DNA from: Aquiflexum sp. TKW24L
GTDB lineage: Bacteria > Bacteroidota > Bacteroidia > Cytophagales > Cyclobacteriaceae
Assembly: GCF_023502205.1 (NCBI RefSeq)
Contig: NZ_JAMFLG010000020.1
Location: 1 to 64,000, forward strand
Reading direction: 5' to 3'
DNA: 64,000 bases
Position 1 is the first letter of the stretch, and every line of letters begins with the position of its first letter. The notes under the pieces were generated by a model, which saw nothing but the letters and a program-made list of their open reading frames with translations, was not told the DNA's origin and searched no databases. A program made the translations under genes and the position numbers. Positions 1 through 8,873 of the stretch are shown in pieces.

Positions 1-302
1 GTAATTCAATTTGCCAAGAATTATATTTTGTTTGGGTGTTTGGTTCAAAAGTCCAATTGCAAATTTGAAATAATAAAAGGGTAGGACAAGGCGTTTGGAA
101 ATGATCCTTTAGGTTCCGATAGCTATCGGAATTAGCCTTGGGCCAGGTGCTGGGAAGGCAAATCCCACCCTGTTCACAATCCATCGCTAAACTACATCTA
201 GCTGGGATCTCTAAGGGAACATGCCGTAGATTGTGCCCAAAGAAGGTCGGATTATTTCTGTCTATAGATATTATACTACCTTCCAATATTCTGATCAAAA
301 AC
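1..302. other. Gene-poor stretch at window start
   Basis: No convincing gene is visible. A perfect palindrome, CCGATAGCTATCGG, lies at about 117-130. A reading frame runs from 138 into the next gene, but its first 55 codons look like non-coding sequence (rich in Cys, Arg and Pro, with no domain resemblance). They were therefore excluded from that gene. Confidence 0.4.
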
Positions 303-521
303 ATGAAATCCAATCCCGGCAAATTCTTCCTAATAATTACAATTCTATTTTTTGTAATTGGGATTTTTACGACTGACAAGAGCATCGACATTCAGATTTA
401 TGACACGTACTATGTGATTGGCTATTTTCCGATTTTGTTGATTTTTTGGTTATTGTTTGGGGTTTCTGCTTTTGTATATTCAGTTCTAAACAGAAGGCAT
501 ATCGATTCTGTGAAAAAATGA
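303..521 (+). CDS. Small two-helix membrane protein resembling a cytochrome oxidase subunit I helix
   Basis: This 72-residue protein has hydrophobic helices at about residues 7-22 and 39-61 and a short basic tail. Residues 29-42 contain DIQIYDTYYVIGYF. That closely follows the DI...DTYYVVAHFH signature of helix X in haem-copper oxidase subunit I, but the two haem-ligand histidines are replaced by Tyr and Pro. It therefore cannot be an oxidase by itself. The ATG at 303 was preferred to an upstream start at 138 because the added 55 residues look non-coding. Function is unknown; a small orphan inner-membrane protein is the safest description. Confidence 0.55.
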   Translation: MKSNPGKFFLIITILFFVIGIFTTDKSIDIQIYDTYYVIGYFPILLIFWLLFGVSAFVYSVLNRRHIDSVKK

Positions 522-755
522 AAAGGAGCCATGATAGATTATTTTTGGAAAGTGTTTTTAAAATAGCTGACCTATTCGAAAAAACACCAAAAAATAGGTC
601 AGGGCAGTCAAACTGTATTTCAAAAGCAGTCTTGAAATGCCAAATTATTTTGGTTATTTTTTAAGTAGATTGCATCTAATACACTTAACATTGGCGTCAA
701 TTGCCGCTATCCTTTAACTTTTTGAACAGAATTAATAACTTAGAAAACTTACTTT

Positions 756-1361
756 ATGAGTACAAAACCATCTGTCATTAGAAAAATACTGTCAGTTTTA
801 GTAATCATGGTAACAATATTATCATGTTCGAAACCAGTACATCAAGAACCAAATAGTGTAGAAAAGGCGGATCTACAAGACTGGAAATTGGAGGTGGAGA
901 GAACTTTACAGCTATTTGGCCATAGAAATTGGATCGTAATAGCAGATGCTGCCTATCCACAACAAAGCAATCAGGCAATCAAAACGCTAGTTGTTAATGC
1001 CGATCAATTAGAAGTAATTGAATTTGTTAATCAATCAATTGAAAAAGCTAAACATGTAAACGCTACTATTTTTATTGATAAAGAAATGGAATTCGTTCCG
1101 GAAAAGGCAGCAGAAGGGATCGGAAACTATAGCGCTAAACTCGACATTCTTTTAGAAGGAAAGCCAGTAAAAACCATGTTGCATGAAGCCATTATCCAGA
1201 AAATTGATTCATCTGCAAAATTATTTAATGTGCTCATCATTAAAACGGATTTAGTAATTCCGTATACATCCGTTTTTTTTGAGTTAGAATGTGGCTATTG
1301 GAATGCGGAAGACGAGGAAAACTTAAGAACAATTATAGCAGGAAGTGGAAAAAAGAATTAA
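756..1361 (+). CDS. RbsD/FucU-like sugar mutarotase-fold lipoprotein
   Basis: The protein has 201 residues. It begins with a lipoprotein signal (hydrophobic stretch 11-23, lipobox ILSC, acylated Cys24), so it should be anchored outside the cytoplasm. The mature part follows the D-ribose pyranase/fucose mutarotase pattern. GHRNWIVIADAAYP (His56, Asp64) matches the GH-D-I-D-A-P signature, with a later LHEA (His143) and an IPYTSVFFELECG end resembling the family's C-terminal Tyr motif. Known RbsD and FucU proteins are cytoplasmic and interconvert sugar anomers or ring forms, so the lipoprotein location is unusual. It lies 12 bp upstream of a GH116 glucosidase and is probably co-transcribed. Sugar isomerisation outside the cytoplasm is inference. 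Confidence 0.65.
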   Translation: MSTKPSVIRKILSVLVIMVTILSCSKPVHQEPNSVEKADLQDWKLEVERTLQLFGHRNWIVIADAAYPQQSNQAIKTLVVNADQLEVIEFVNQSIEKAKHVNATIFIDKEMEFVPEKAAEGIGNYSAKLDILLEGKPVKTMLHEAIIQKIDSSAKLFNVLIIKTDLVIPYTSVFFELECGYWNAEDEENLRTIIAGSGKKN

Positions 1362-1373
1362 TAAAAAAAGATC

Positions 1374-4130
1374 ATGCGTGAAAAATCAGACCATAAATCT
1401 TGCATTCCGAATTCCGGCTGTTGTTCTCCAAGCGAAACTTCTTCTATCGAGAGAAGTATTGTAAGAAGGGATTTTTTGAAATTCTTAGGGCTTGCATCCG
1501 GTGGTGTTTTACTCGGGTTTCCTGCTATTGGCATGAAAAATTCAAGCCCTATTTATACCATACCAACAGATAAAGGTCTATCTCCCGAGTGGTATAAAAG
1601 CTTGTATGAGCGGGGTGCGGCAGAAGTGTACTCAGGAAAAGAATTGGCCTATATAGGGATGCCTATTGGCGGTATGTTTACCGGGACAGTATACATTGGC
1701 GGAGATGGCAAACTTTGGTTGTGGAATATTTTCAACGAAGAAAAAGAAGGAATAAGTAGCAAGGAGTACGAAAACTGGCAAGGCAAGAAAAAAGTAAAAC
1801 CGAGAGACGGCGCTAATTTCATATTTCCGGTTTCCCCGGAATACCCTTTTGAGCAAGGCTTTGGCATAATGGTAAAGCAAGGGAAAAACACTTGGAAAAA
1901 ATCGCTTGACTTTAAAGGATTCGATGACATTACATTTAATGGGCAGTATCCTATTGCTGAAGTCAGCTATCGAGACAGTGAATTACCGGTAGCCGTTGAT
2001 TTACAATCCTTCTCTCCTTTTGTTCCGCTCGATGTAGATGCTTCCAGTTATCCCGCTACCATCATGCGATTTAAAGCTACCAATACGAGCAACAAAAATG
2101 TAAGCGTAGAGTTAGCTGGTTGGTTGGAAAATGCCACACTCAACAACACTAAAAACAGCAGCGAAGTAACGCTTATCAATACCATTTCGGAAGTTTCCGG
2201 AAATACGATTTTGACTTGCTCTGCACAAACGAATGCAGAGGAATTGAAACAACAACGCGACTTTGGCAACATGTCATTGTCTCTTTTGGCGGCTGGTCCG
2301 GAAGTGAAAGCCGAAGCAGGAACTCAAGTAACAGGTAGCCTCCTTTTTCCAAAAAATGAGGAAAGAAACGCTTCAACACAACATGGAGAACAATTGTGTG
2401 GGGCATTGAGTAAAACAATCAATTTAAAACCTAACGAAACTCAGGAAATCACTTTCATCATCAGCTGGTATTTCCCAAACATCATACTTCCCCAAAACAA
2501 AAAATTAGAAAGAGAAAATAAAGGCCGATACTATAAAAAACGATTTCAAAACTCTCAGGAAGTAGCTGAAGATATTGCTACCAAATACGAAGATTTATAT
2601 CGCAAAACGACCTCTTGGAGAAACACCTTTTACGAAGACTCCACGCTACCTCATTGGTTTTTGAACAGAACATTTGTCAATACCTCCATCCTGGCAACGG
2701 AAACCTGCTATCTATTAGAGGATGGTCGTTTTTGGGCATGGGAAGGTATTGGTTGCTGCCCGGGCACTTGCACGCATGTTTGGCATTATGCTCAGGCCAT
2801 AGGAAGAATATTTCCTGAACTGGAAAGAAACCTGAGAGAGAAAACAGATTTTGATGTCATCGATGACTTATCCGGTGGTATTGATTTCAGAGGCGGAATG
2901 GCTAATAAAAATGCAGCTGATGGGCAGGCAGGGATAGTGTTGCGGGCCTATCGTGACTATCAAATGTCCACCAATGATGAGTTTCTGAAGGAACATTGGG
3001 AAAACATTAAACTCGCCTTACAATACCTGATCAACTTAGATAAAGAAGATGGTGAAGCAAACGGCGCTATTTATGGCGAACAGCACAACACACTTGATGC
3101 CGAATGGTATGGCAATATACCGGTCATTACCTCTCTCTATTTAGCTGCTCTGGCGGCTTCAGTAGCGATGGCAAAAGTGATGCATGATACTGCTGCTGAA
3201 GAAGAATACACGGCTATCCTTGCAGCAGGACAAAAGAATATCGAAAAGCTCTTTAATGGTGAGTACTTCATTCAAAATGAAGACTCAAACAAAAAAGACG
3301 CTATCGGTATCGGAAAGGGTTGCTATATCGATCAGGTATTTGGGCAAAGTTGGGCAAATCAGGTTGGTCTAGGTCAAGTATACAACAAGGAAATGATCGA
3401 TAGTTCACTGGAATCGCTCTGGAAATACAATTTCGTTCCCGATGTCGGACCTTTACGAGCCAGTTTGTCTCCTGCAGTAAATGGAAGACCTTACGCTCTT
3501 GCTGGAGATGCGGGCATGGTCATGTGTACGTGGCCCCTTGGCGGCAAGCGCGACGACTGGGAAAAACATTGGCAATTTGGGTATTTCAATGAGTGTATGA
3601 CGGGTTTTGAACATCAGGTTGCCAGCCATATGATTTGGGAAGATAAACTGGATTATGGTCTCACGCTGATCAAAGCAATTCACGAAAGGTATGGTGCCGA
3701 AAAGAGAAACCCGTACAATGAGATAGAATGCAGTGACCATTACGCTCGTGCTATGGCGAGTTACGGCGCTTTTATTGCTGCTTGTGGTTATACCTACAAT
3801 GGACCCAAAGGGCAACTTGGTTTTGCTCCGAAAATGAATCCTGAAAATTTCAAAGCCGCTTTTATCAGCGCTGAAGGTTGGGGAAGCATATGTCAAACAA
3901 GAACAGCGACGTCACAAACCAATACAGTGAAAATGGCCCAGGGAAAACTGCATGTGCAAGAGCTTGAAGTGGCATTGCCTGAAGGAAAATCGGCAACCTC
4001 TATCGAATTTACTTTGAATCATAAATCAGTAGATGCAACAGTGAAAAAAGAGGGGAATAAAACCATTGTTATTTTCGAAAGTGTTGGTCTAATGGAAAAC
4101 GATAGGATTGCTGCTGTCATAAAATTTTAG
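1374..4130 (+). CDS. GH116-family beta-glucosidase/glucosylceramidase-like enzyme, Tat-exported
   Basis: The 918-residue protein resembles GH116 (bile-acid beta-glucosidase GBA2 type). It opens with a short Cys-rich segment, then a Tat-like signal (VRRDFLKFLG, residues 30-39). The N-terminal all-beta domain carries IGMPIGGMFTGTVYIGG and GDGKLWLWNIFN. The C-terminal (alpha/alpha)6-type domain follows from about residue 430. Candidate catalytic residues, by analogy with GBA2, are Glu457 in the FWAWEG stretch and Asp653 in the YIDQVFGQ stretch; this assignment is by eye. Such enzymes cleave beta-glucosides or beta-xylosides. The substrate cannot be read from sequence. It follows the RbsD/FucU-like lipoprotein by 12 bp. 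Confidence 0.8.
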   Translation: MREKSDHKSCIPNSGCCSPSETSSIERSIVRRDFLKFLGLASGGVLLGFPAIGMKNSSPIYTIPTDKGLSPEWYKSLYERGAAEVYSGKELAYIGMPIGGMFTGTVYIGGDGKLWLWNIFNEEKEGISSKEYENWQGKKKVKPRDGANFIFPVSPEYPFEQGFGIMVKQGKNTWKKSLDFKGFDDITFNGQYPIAEVSYRDSELPVAVDLQSFSPFVPLDVDASSYPATIMRFKATNTSNKNVSVELAGWLENATLNNTKNSSEVTLINTISEVSGNTILTCSAQTNAEELKQQRDFGNMSLSLLAAGPEVKAEAGTQVTGSLLFPKNEERNASTQHGEQLCGALSKTINLKPNETQEITFIISWYFPNIILPQNKKLERENKGRYYKKRFQNSQEVAEDIATKYEDLYRKTTSWRNTFYEDSTLPHWFLNRTFVNTSILATETCYLLEDGRFWAWEGIGCCPGTCTHVWHYAQAIGRIFPELERNLREKTDFDVIDDLSGGIDFRGGMANKNAADGQAGIVLRAYRDYQMSTNDEFLKEHWENIKLALQYLINLDKEDGEANGAIYGEQHNTLDAEWYGNIPVITSLYLAALAASVAMAKVMHDTAAEEEYTAILAAGQKNIEKLFNGEYFIQNEDSNKKDAIGIGKGCYIDQVFGQSWANQVGLGQVYNKEMIDSSLESLWKYNFVPDVGPLRASLSPAVNGRPYALAGDAGMVMCTWPLGGKRDDWEKHWQFGYFNECMTGFEHQVASHMIWEDKLDYGLTLIKAIHERYGAEKRNPYNEIECSDHYARAMASYGAFIAACGYTYNGPKGQLGFAPKMNPENFKAAFISAEGWGSICQTRTATSQTNTVKMAQGKLHVQELEVALPEGKSATSIEFTLNHKSVDATVKKEGNKTIVIFESVGLMENDRIAAVIKF

Positions 4131-4303
4131 CATGCCATTAAACTATTTACTATCGTTTTTTTGATTTTCAATATTCTCCATTCCAAGAATTGAGAAAAGA
4201 AGATTTGAACAAAATCCTGGAAAATTCATAAAGTTGGACCTCCACTTTGCCATTGTACCCAATAATCTCTAATTTTCAACCCAATTAAAAAAACAAATCC
4301 CCC

Positions 4304-4864
4304 ATGTTAAAAAAGTTTCTTATCGGCTTAGGAGTATTGGCATTAATTCTGGCTGTGGCATTTATTTATATGAATAACCGCAACCGCACCTTAAGTCCTC
4401 CGGGTTTTGTAGAGTTGGATAATAACAAGCTACATGTCAAGGTACTCTATAGCCGCCCGTCTGTAAAAGGCCGATTGATATTTGGCTCCGAAGCCGATGG
4501 GGCACTTCAGCCTTGGGGTAGCTATTGGAGATTGGGAGCCAATGAAGCCACCGAAATGACCATCAACCAAAATGTCATTTTCAATGGTGAACCATTAAAT
4601 GCAGGAACATATAGTCTTTATGCCATACCCGGTGCTGATTCATTCCAAATTGGAGTCAATACAGTGGTAGGATCTTGGGGGGCGCAAGAACCGGATTACA
4701 GCAAAGATTTATTTGTAACAGAAGTTCCTGTTACCCGACTTGTGACGCCGGTAGAGCAATTTACCACCCGTATTGAAAATGGTCCAAATGATGGCGCTAT
4801 TGTATATTTTGAATGGAGTGATGTGCAATTGATCATTCCGATAGCGATTAATCCGGGAATGTAG
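4304..4864 (+). CDS. DUF2911 domain membrane-anchored protein
   Basis: This 186-residue protein has an N-terminal transmembrane anchor (residues 5-24) and a periplasmic DUF2911 domain. Family hallmarks are YSRPSVKGRLIFG (49-61), the WRLGANEATEM stretch (75-85) and NAGTYSLYAIPG (99-110). DUF2911 is common in Bacteroidota and has no established biochemical function. It is transcribed alone, 173 bp after the GH116 gene and before a long repeat-filled spacer. Confidence 0.85.
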   Translation: MLKKFLIGLGVLALILAVAFIYMNNRNRTLSPPGFVELDNNKLHVKVLYSRPSVKGRLIFGSEADGALQPWGSYWRLGANEATEMTINQNVIFNGEPLNAGTYSLYAIPGADSFQIGVNTVVGSWGAQEPDYSKDLFVTEVPVTRLVTPVEQFTTRIENGPNDGAIVYFEWSDVQLIIPIAINPGM

Positions 4865-5691
4865 GGGAACCTCGTGCCAATGGCGGTAAAAAAAAATTAC
4901 CTCACGCAGAGCCGTAGAGAAAAAGGAGAAAATTTGGAAGGATGAAGGAAAAGGGATGAAGCATGAAGGATGATGAATTCAGATTGAACGAGGCAGTATA
5001 GATTTGGAAGGAAGAAGTTTTTTCTCCGAGCCCTCAGTGAGCTCAGTGGTAAATTTTCTCACCGATTTTTCTTTGCTTCGGTAAGATTCATTCAGCCCTG
5101 AAAGGGCAAAATATCCCAACGATGGGTGCAGCCCATCGGTCTAGCCCCTTACCTCCTCCCCTCAGCCCTGAAAGGGCGAAACTTGTCGAAGAAATTATTC
5201 CGCCCTTTCAGGGCTCCGGAGAATCCATCCAATCTTTAAGGATGGGCTGCACCCATCCCTTTGTTATTCCGCCCCTTCAGGGCTTTAACCAAGATGAATT
5301 AATAACGGCGCGGTCTCTGCGCCCTCCCTGAGCTCTATGGTAAATTATAATTCTCGCTGATTCTCCCTTTGCATCCCTTGTGAAACCTTCTTTTCCTTTT
5401 CGGTAAATAAATCATACACCACAGAGTTCACAGTGGACCCAGAGAAAAAGGAGAAAATTTGGAAGGATGAAGGAAAAGGGATAAAGGATGAAGGTGTGTA
5501 TTAAACTCTGCGCCCTCTGAGCGCTCCGTGGTAAAATTACCAATCTCCCTTTTGCGGTAAAAAAATAGCTCACGCAGAGGCGCGGAGAAAAAGGAGAAAT
5601 ATAAGTTTATAATGATGAATAAAACACTCCACCCTCTGGGTGCTCCGTGGTGAGTTAATTTACTTAAGAGGATACCGAGAACTCAGAAAAA
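4865..5691. repeat. Repeat-filled spacer with nested inverted repeats and long direct repeats
   Basis: No gene is visible in these 827 bases. A 42-bp perfect direct repeat occurs at 4916-4957 and 5441-5482. Four variants of a TCTGCGCCCTC...CTCCGTGGTAAA module lie at about 5026, 5312, 5509 and 5630, with reverse-complement partners such as CACGCAGAGGCGCGGAGAAA near 5571. A symmetrical inverted repeat sits at 5094-5284 and is listed separately. This pattern matches the dispersed intergenic repeats often seen in Cytophagales. Confidence 0.8.
5094..5284. repeat. Nested A-B-A / A'-B'-A' inverted repeat
   Basis: Element A (AGCCCTGAAAGGGC) occurs at 5094-5107 and 5164-5177. Its complement occurs at 5202-5215 and, with one change, at 5271-5284. 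Element B (GATGGGTGCAGCCCATC, 5121-5137) has its exact complement at 5241-5257. The block is symmetrical about position 5190, and A and B are each also partly self-complementary, giving a REP/BIME-like architecture. No reading frame across it is credible. Confidence 0.8.
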
Positions 5692-6561
5692 TCATTTCCC
5701 TGCATGCCGGGCTTCACTCATTTCCTCAACTTCCAAACCACTAAGTGTTGCCAAAAAATCCCCCAAGTATTGGTTGAAAACATTGGGTTGCTCTAAATTG
5801 GATACGTGACCTGCATCATCAATTACCTTTAAAGTGGACCCTTTAATGCTTTTGTGCATTTTTTCAGATTCGGCAAGTGGCGTCAATGTATCTTCCCTAC
5901 CAACAATGATCAATGTTGGGACATTTATAGAAGCCAAAGAGCTACATGTTTCGGAGCGGTTGGCAAGTGCTATCAACCCCTGACTGATGATTTGGGGAGA
6001 ATTTGAATTAACCACCTTGCTCAGATTTTTCACAATGCCCTTTTTGCTAATCAAAGAATCTTTGTGAAATAGGTTTTGAATAAGGTTTTCATTAAACTTT
6101 TCAATTCCATCAGCCTCAATATCAAGAATGGTATTCAGTCGCTTTTCCTTGATCTCCACCGGATCAGCAATACATTGGGTATCGCACAGTACCAAGGCTT
6201 CAAACCGCTCAGGAAATCTTTGATGGGCATTCAAAGTAATATAACCTCCCATGGACAAGCCACATACAACTGCTTTTTCGATGTATAATGCATCTAGAAA
6301 GCTGATCAGATCATCCCCAAACATTTCTATGCTCAGTTCTGATTCCTCATCGGTAGATTTGCCAAACCCCCTGGTATCCAATGCAATCACCCGATAGGAA
6401 GATTTCAAAAACTCCATTTGCTCCGCCCACATGGACTTGTCAAAAGGGAAACCATGTAAAAAGATAACCGGAATACTTCCCTCTCCCATTTCATCATAGG
6501 ACATATGGAAATTGCTAACAGCGATGGTCAAATCGCCTCCTTTATTTTCGCTTTTCATCAT
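5692..6561 (-). CDS. Alpha/beta hydrolase
   Basis: This 289-residue cytoplasmic hydrolase has the standard fold: an oxyanion HG motif (FLHGFPFD, near 34-41), nucleophile Ser103 in GLSMGG, Asp224 in GREDT and His252 in AGHVSNLEQP. Size and layout resemble 3-oxoadipate enol-lactonase (PcaD)-like and esterase members, but no aromatic-degradation genes are nearby, so the substrate is unknown. It is a single gene pointing back into the repeat region; a possible promoter box lies at 6652-6659. Confidence 0.85.
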   Translation of the reverse strand: MMKSENKGGDLTIAVSNFHMSYDEMGEGSIPVIFLHGFPFDKSMWAEQMEFLKSSYRVIALDTRGFGKSTDEESELSIEMFGDDLISFLDALYIEKAVVCGLSMGGYITLNAHQRFPERFEALVLCDTQCIADPVEIKEKRLNTILDIEADGIEKFNENLIQNLFHKDSLISKKGIVKNLSKVVNSNSPQIISQGLIALANRSETCSSLASINVPTLIIVGREDTLTPLAESEKMHKSIKGSTLKVIDDAGHVSNLEQPNVFNQYLGDFLATLSGLEVEEMSEARHAGK

Positions 6562-6651
6562 TGTGGATTAGGGGTTGTCTGGTGCTACTTTGGTGATTTG
6601 AATCTGTTTTGGAACAAATAGTCCATAAAAACCGTCAATTATCGCCGATGT

Positions 6652-6659
6652 CAAAGATA
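6652..6659 (-). promoter_or_regulatory. Possible -7 promoter box for the hydrolase gene
   Basis: On the minus strand this reads TATCTTTG, an exact match to the Bacteroidota -7 consensus TAnnTTTG. It lies about 90 bases upstream of the hydrolase start. No TTG lies at the ideal distance, so support is moderate. Confidence 0.35.
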
Positions 6660-6823
6660 TATTTTGCATTGCCGTTATATGTTACAAAACTTAACATGAA
6701 CCTTGTATAATTTGCGCTTTTTTAAAAAGCCAACTATTACTATTCTAAGGAGAAAAGTTTATTTGACCCTGTTCGAAGTATATAATTGAACGGAATTTAT
6801 AATCTTAAATTTACCCAAGCCCA

Positions 6824-7387
6824 ATGTTTTTTAAAACACGCCTCTATTTCACTGCCTTTATCACCCTTGCCATTTTGTTTTTGTTGCTATGGAATCATTC
6901 CCATGGCGGTGTTCCAAGCCACCATCTTCTGGCTCGGGAAGATCTACCCGAGATTTATAATTGGTGGGGTGCTATTTTGCTGCCACTCCTGACCTTGTTA
7001 TTGACCTATCGGGTGGAAAAAAGGTTGACCAAACAAAACAAGGGTAATTCTCGAATGAAGGGTATCCCAAAAAGTGTAATCGTTGGTTTTTTTCTAGCCT
7101 TGCTTTTCGGGATTACCTTGTCTGCCTTTTTCAGCTTTGGCAATACCGAGATACCGGGCTATATGTTGATGGGTGCGTTGGTTACAGCTTTATTCTTTCC
7201 CATTTATCGGGCAGAGTGTCTTCTTGGGTTTGTGATTGGGATGACTTATACCTTTGGAGCAGTGCTTCCGACTGGAATTGGTAGCATTCTGTTATTGGTC
7301 AGTGCAGTGATTTATCTCGGAATCCGTCCGGTGATTTGGTTTGTCATTTCCAAAGCGAGGAATCTGGCAGATTACAAAGCGGAATAG
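6824..7387 (+). CDS. Hypothetical integral membrane protein
   Basis: This 187-residue protein has about five to six predicted transmembrane helices: near residues 8-23, 45-62, 82-102, 112-128, 132-150 and 152-174. A short basic cytoplasmic loop (VEKRLTKQNKGNSR) separates the second and third. I do not recognise a family. It is a single gene between a divergently transcribed hydrolase and the split ThrE exporter. Confidence 0.7.
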   Translation: MFFKTRLYFTAFITLAILFLLLWNHSHGGVPSHHLLAREDLPEIYNWWGAILLPLLTLLLTYRVEKRLTKQNKGNSRMKGIPKSVIVGFFLALLFGITLSAFFSFGNTEIPGYMLMGALVTALFFPIYRAECLLGFVIGMTYTFGAVLPTGIGSILLLVSAVIYLGIRPVIWFVISKARNLADYKAE

Positions 7388-7590
7388 GTTGTTGGGACAA
7401 AACCGGGAAGGCTGATAATTTGATAAAATTAAAATACCTGACCTAGTTCAATCTATTTATGCCTATTTTTCATTCCCAAACCGGATTAAGTTTAACCAAT
7501 CTTTTCCTTCATTTTTCTCATTTTAGACGTAATTTCAGCATCTGATCCGGGGACAATTGATTTTTGGAACTCCATCATAGAGGACAAGAC

Positions 7591-8370
7591 ATGAGCAACG
7601 ATAGAAGTGACGAGCCTGCGAGATTGGGAAACCTCCTGTTACAGACCGGAGTTGCCCTGATCAAATCAGGTGCAGGAAGCAGCCGGATTATTACCAACCT
7701 GTCGCGGTTTGCGATTGCCTATGGCTATGAGGCCAATGTGGACTTGGGGACACGCAATATCTCCATCTCCCTCCATCAGGAAACAAAGGAAAATATTTTC
7801 TCAGGATCGAGGAGCATTGCTACCCTACCCGGTGCCAATTTCAGGGTGATTTCTGTCATCAGCCGATTGAGTTGGGATGTGATGGAAAAAAAAATCAGCC
7901 TCGAAGATTATGCAAAAGTCATCAACCAAGTTCCCGATATTCCTACTTACAAAAGGCCTGTCATTTTGCTTTTTACGGGAATAGCGGGATCGGCATTCTG
8001 CTTCACTTTTGGTGGCAATGCACTCGAAATGGTCCTTACTTTTTTGGCCACCGTGATAGGTCTTTTCTTCAAGCAGGAATTGGTCCTCAAAAAATACAAT
8101 CCCTTTATGGTTACTTTCGGCAGCGCAATGGTGGCTTCTGCAGTTATTGCGCTGTGTGGTAAAATTTTTGGTGTAGATACTAACTTAGACCATGCTTTTG
8201 CCACCTGCATTTTGTTTCTGATTCCGGGCGTGCTGCTGATCAATTCCTTCGTAGACCTGTTGGATGGCCATATCATCAACGGGATTGACCGGGGCACCAA
8301 TGCCCTTATACATGCCTTCGCCATTGCGTCAGGATTGGCCACAGTTTTATATATTTTCAAAATGCTATGA
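7591..8370 (+). CDS. Threonine/serine exporter, ThrE N-terminal half (DUF1212)
   Basis: This 259-residue protein matches the N-terminal half of ThrE-type amino acid exporters. An opening cytoplasmic region (GVALIKSGAGSSRI, then YGYEANVDLG and ISISLH) precedes four or five membrane helices. The ATG at 7591 was chosen over a TTG 27 bases upstream because the family match starts there. Its stop overlaps the start of the next gene (ATGA-type, 4 bases), which encodes the other half, so the two are translated together and probably form one complex. Exported substrates are presumably threonine or serine, by family. Confidence 0.85.
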   Translation: MSNDRSDEPARLGNLLLQTGVALIKSGAGSSRIITNLSRFAIAYGYEANVDLGTRNISISLHQETKENIFSGSRSIATLPGANFRVISVISRLSWDVMEKKISLEDYAKVINQVPDIPTYKRPVILLFTGIAGSAFCFTFGGNALEMVLTFLATVIGLFFKQELVLKKYNPFMVTFGSAMVASAVIALCGKIFGVDTNLDHAFATCILFLIPGVLLINSFVDLLDGHIINGIDRGTNALIHAFAIASGLATVLYIFKML

Positions 8371-8873
8371 TGCCTGACTGGTTAGATATTATTTTCAAAG
8401 CATTTTGGTGCGGCTGTGCTGCGCTAGGATTTGCGATTCTGTTTAACACGCCTCCACGGGCATTGCTCGCGATATTTATGGGAGGTGTTTTGGCAGGATT
8501 GTTCAAGTTCACCATACTCCTGCCTGAGGTGGGCGGAGGGATAATTATGGCTTCTGCTGCAGGGGCGGCGGCGATCGGTTTTGCAAGTATCCCTGTTTCG
8601 CATTGGAGGCACGTTCCGCCGGTGGTCATCAGTATCCCGGCAGTCATCCCGCTGATTCCGGGGTCTTTTGCCTATCAGACCATGTTGGGTTTGATTTCTT
8701 TTATCAACCAAACAGAAGTGGAGGTCCTTACCACCACAGCCCACAATGGAGCGATGACCTTTTATATCATCCTTGCTATTTCCTTGGGGGTAACTTTGCC
8801 TATGTTGCTTTTTAGGATTGAGAGTGTCAAAAAGGTGAATTATTCGCTGCCTTTTCGGGGTAGAAGGAAATAG
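8367..8873 (+). CDS. Threonine/serine exporter, ThrE C-terminal half (DUF3815)
   Basis: This 168-residue protein has about five helices and matches the ThrE C-terminal half, including PAVIPLIPGSFAYQTMLG and later GAMTFYIILAISLGVTLP. In Corynebacterium ThrE the two halves are one polypeptide; in many other bacteria they are two adjacent genes, as here. The start overlaps the previous stop by 4 bases, indicating coupled translation. Confidence 0.85.
   Translation: MMPDWLDIIFKAFWCGCAALGFAILFNTPPRALLAIFMGGVLAGLFKFTILLPEVGGGIIMASAAGAAAIGFASIPVSHWRHVPPVVISIPAVIPLIPGSFAYQTMLGLISFINQTEVEVLTTTAHNGAMTFYIILAISLGVTLPMLLFRIESVKKVNYSLPFRGRRK

Noticed and set aside
41..60. tRNA-like GGTTCAAAAGTCC
   Set aside because: Only a resemblance to a T-arm; no acceptor stem or anticodon arm can be built around it.
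446..664. 72-codon frame overlapping the small membrane protein
   Set aside because: It lies mostly in another frame of that gene and has no signal or domain.
5094..5284. Possible CRISPR or riboswitch
   Set aside because: The copies are mirrored rather than regularly spaced direct repeats, and no regulated gene lies downstream on a matching strand.
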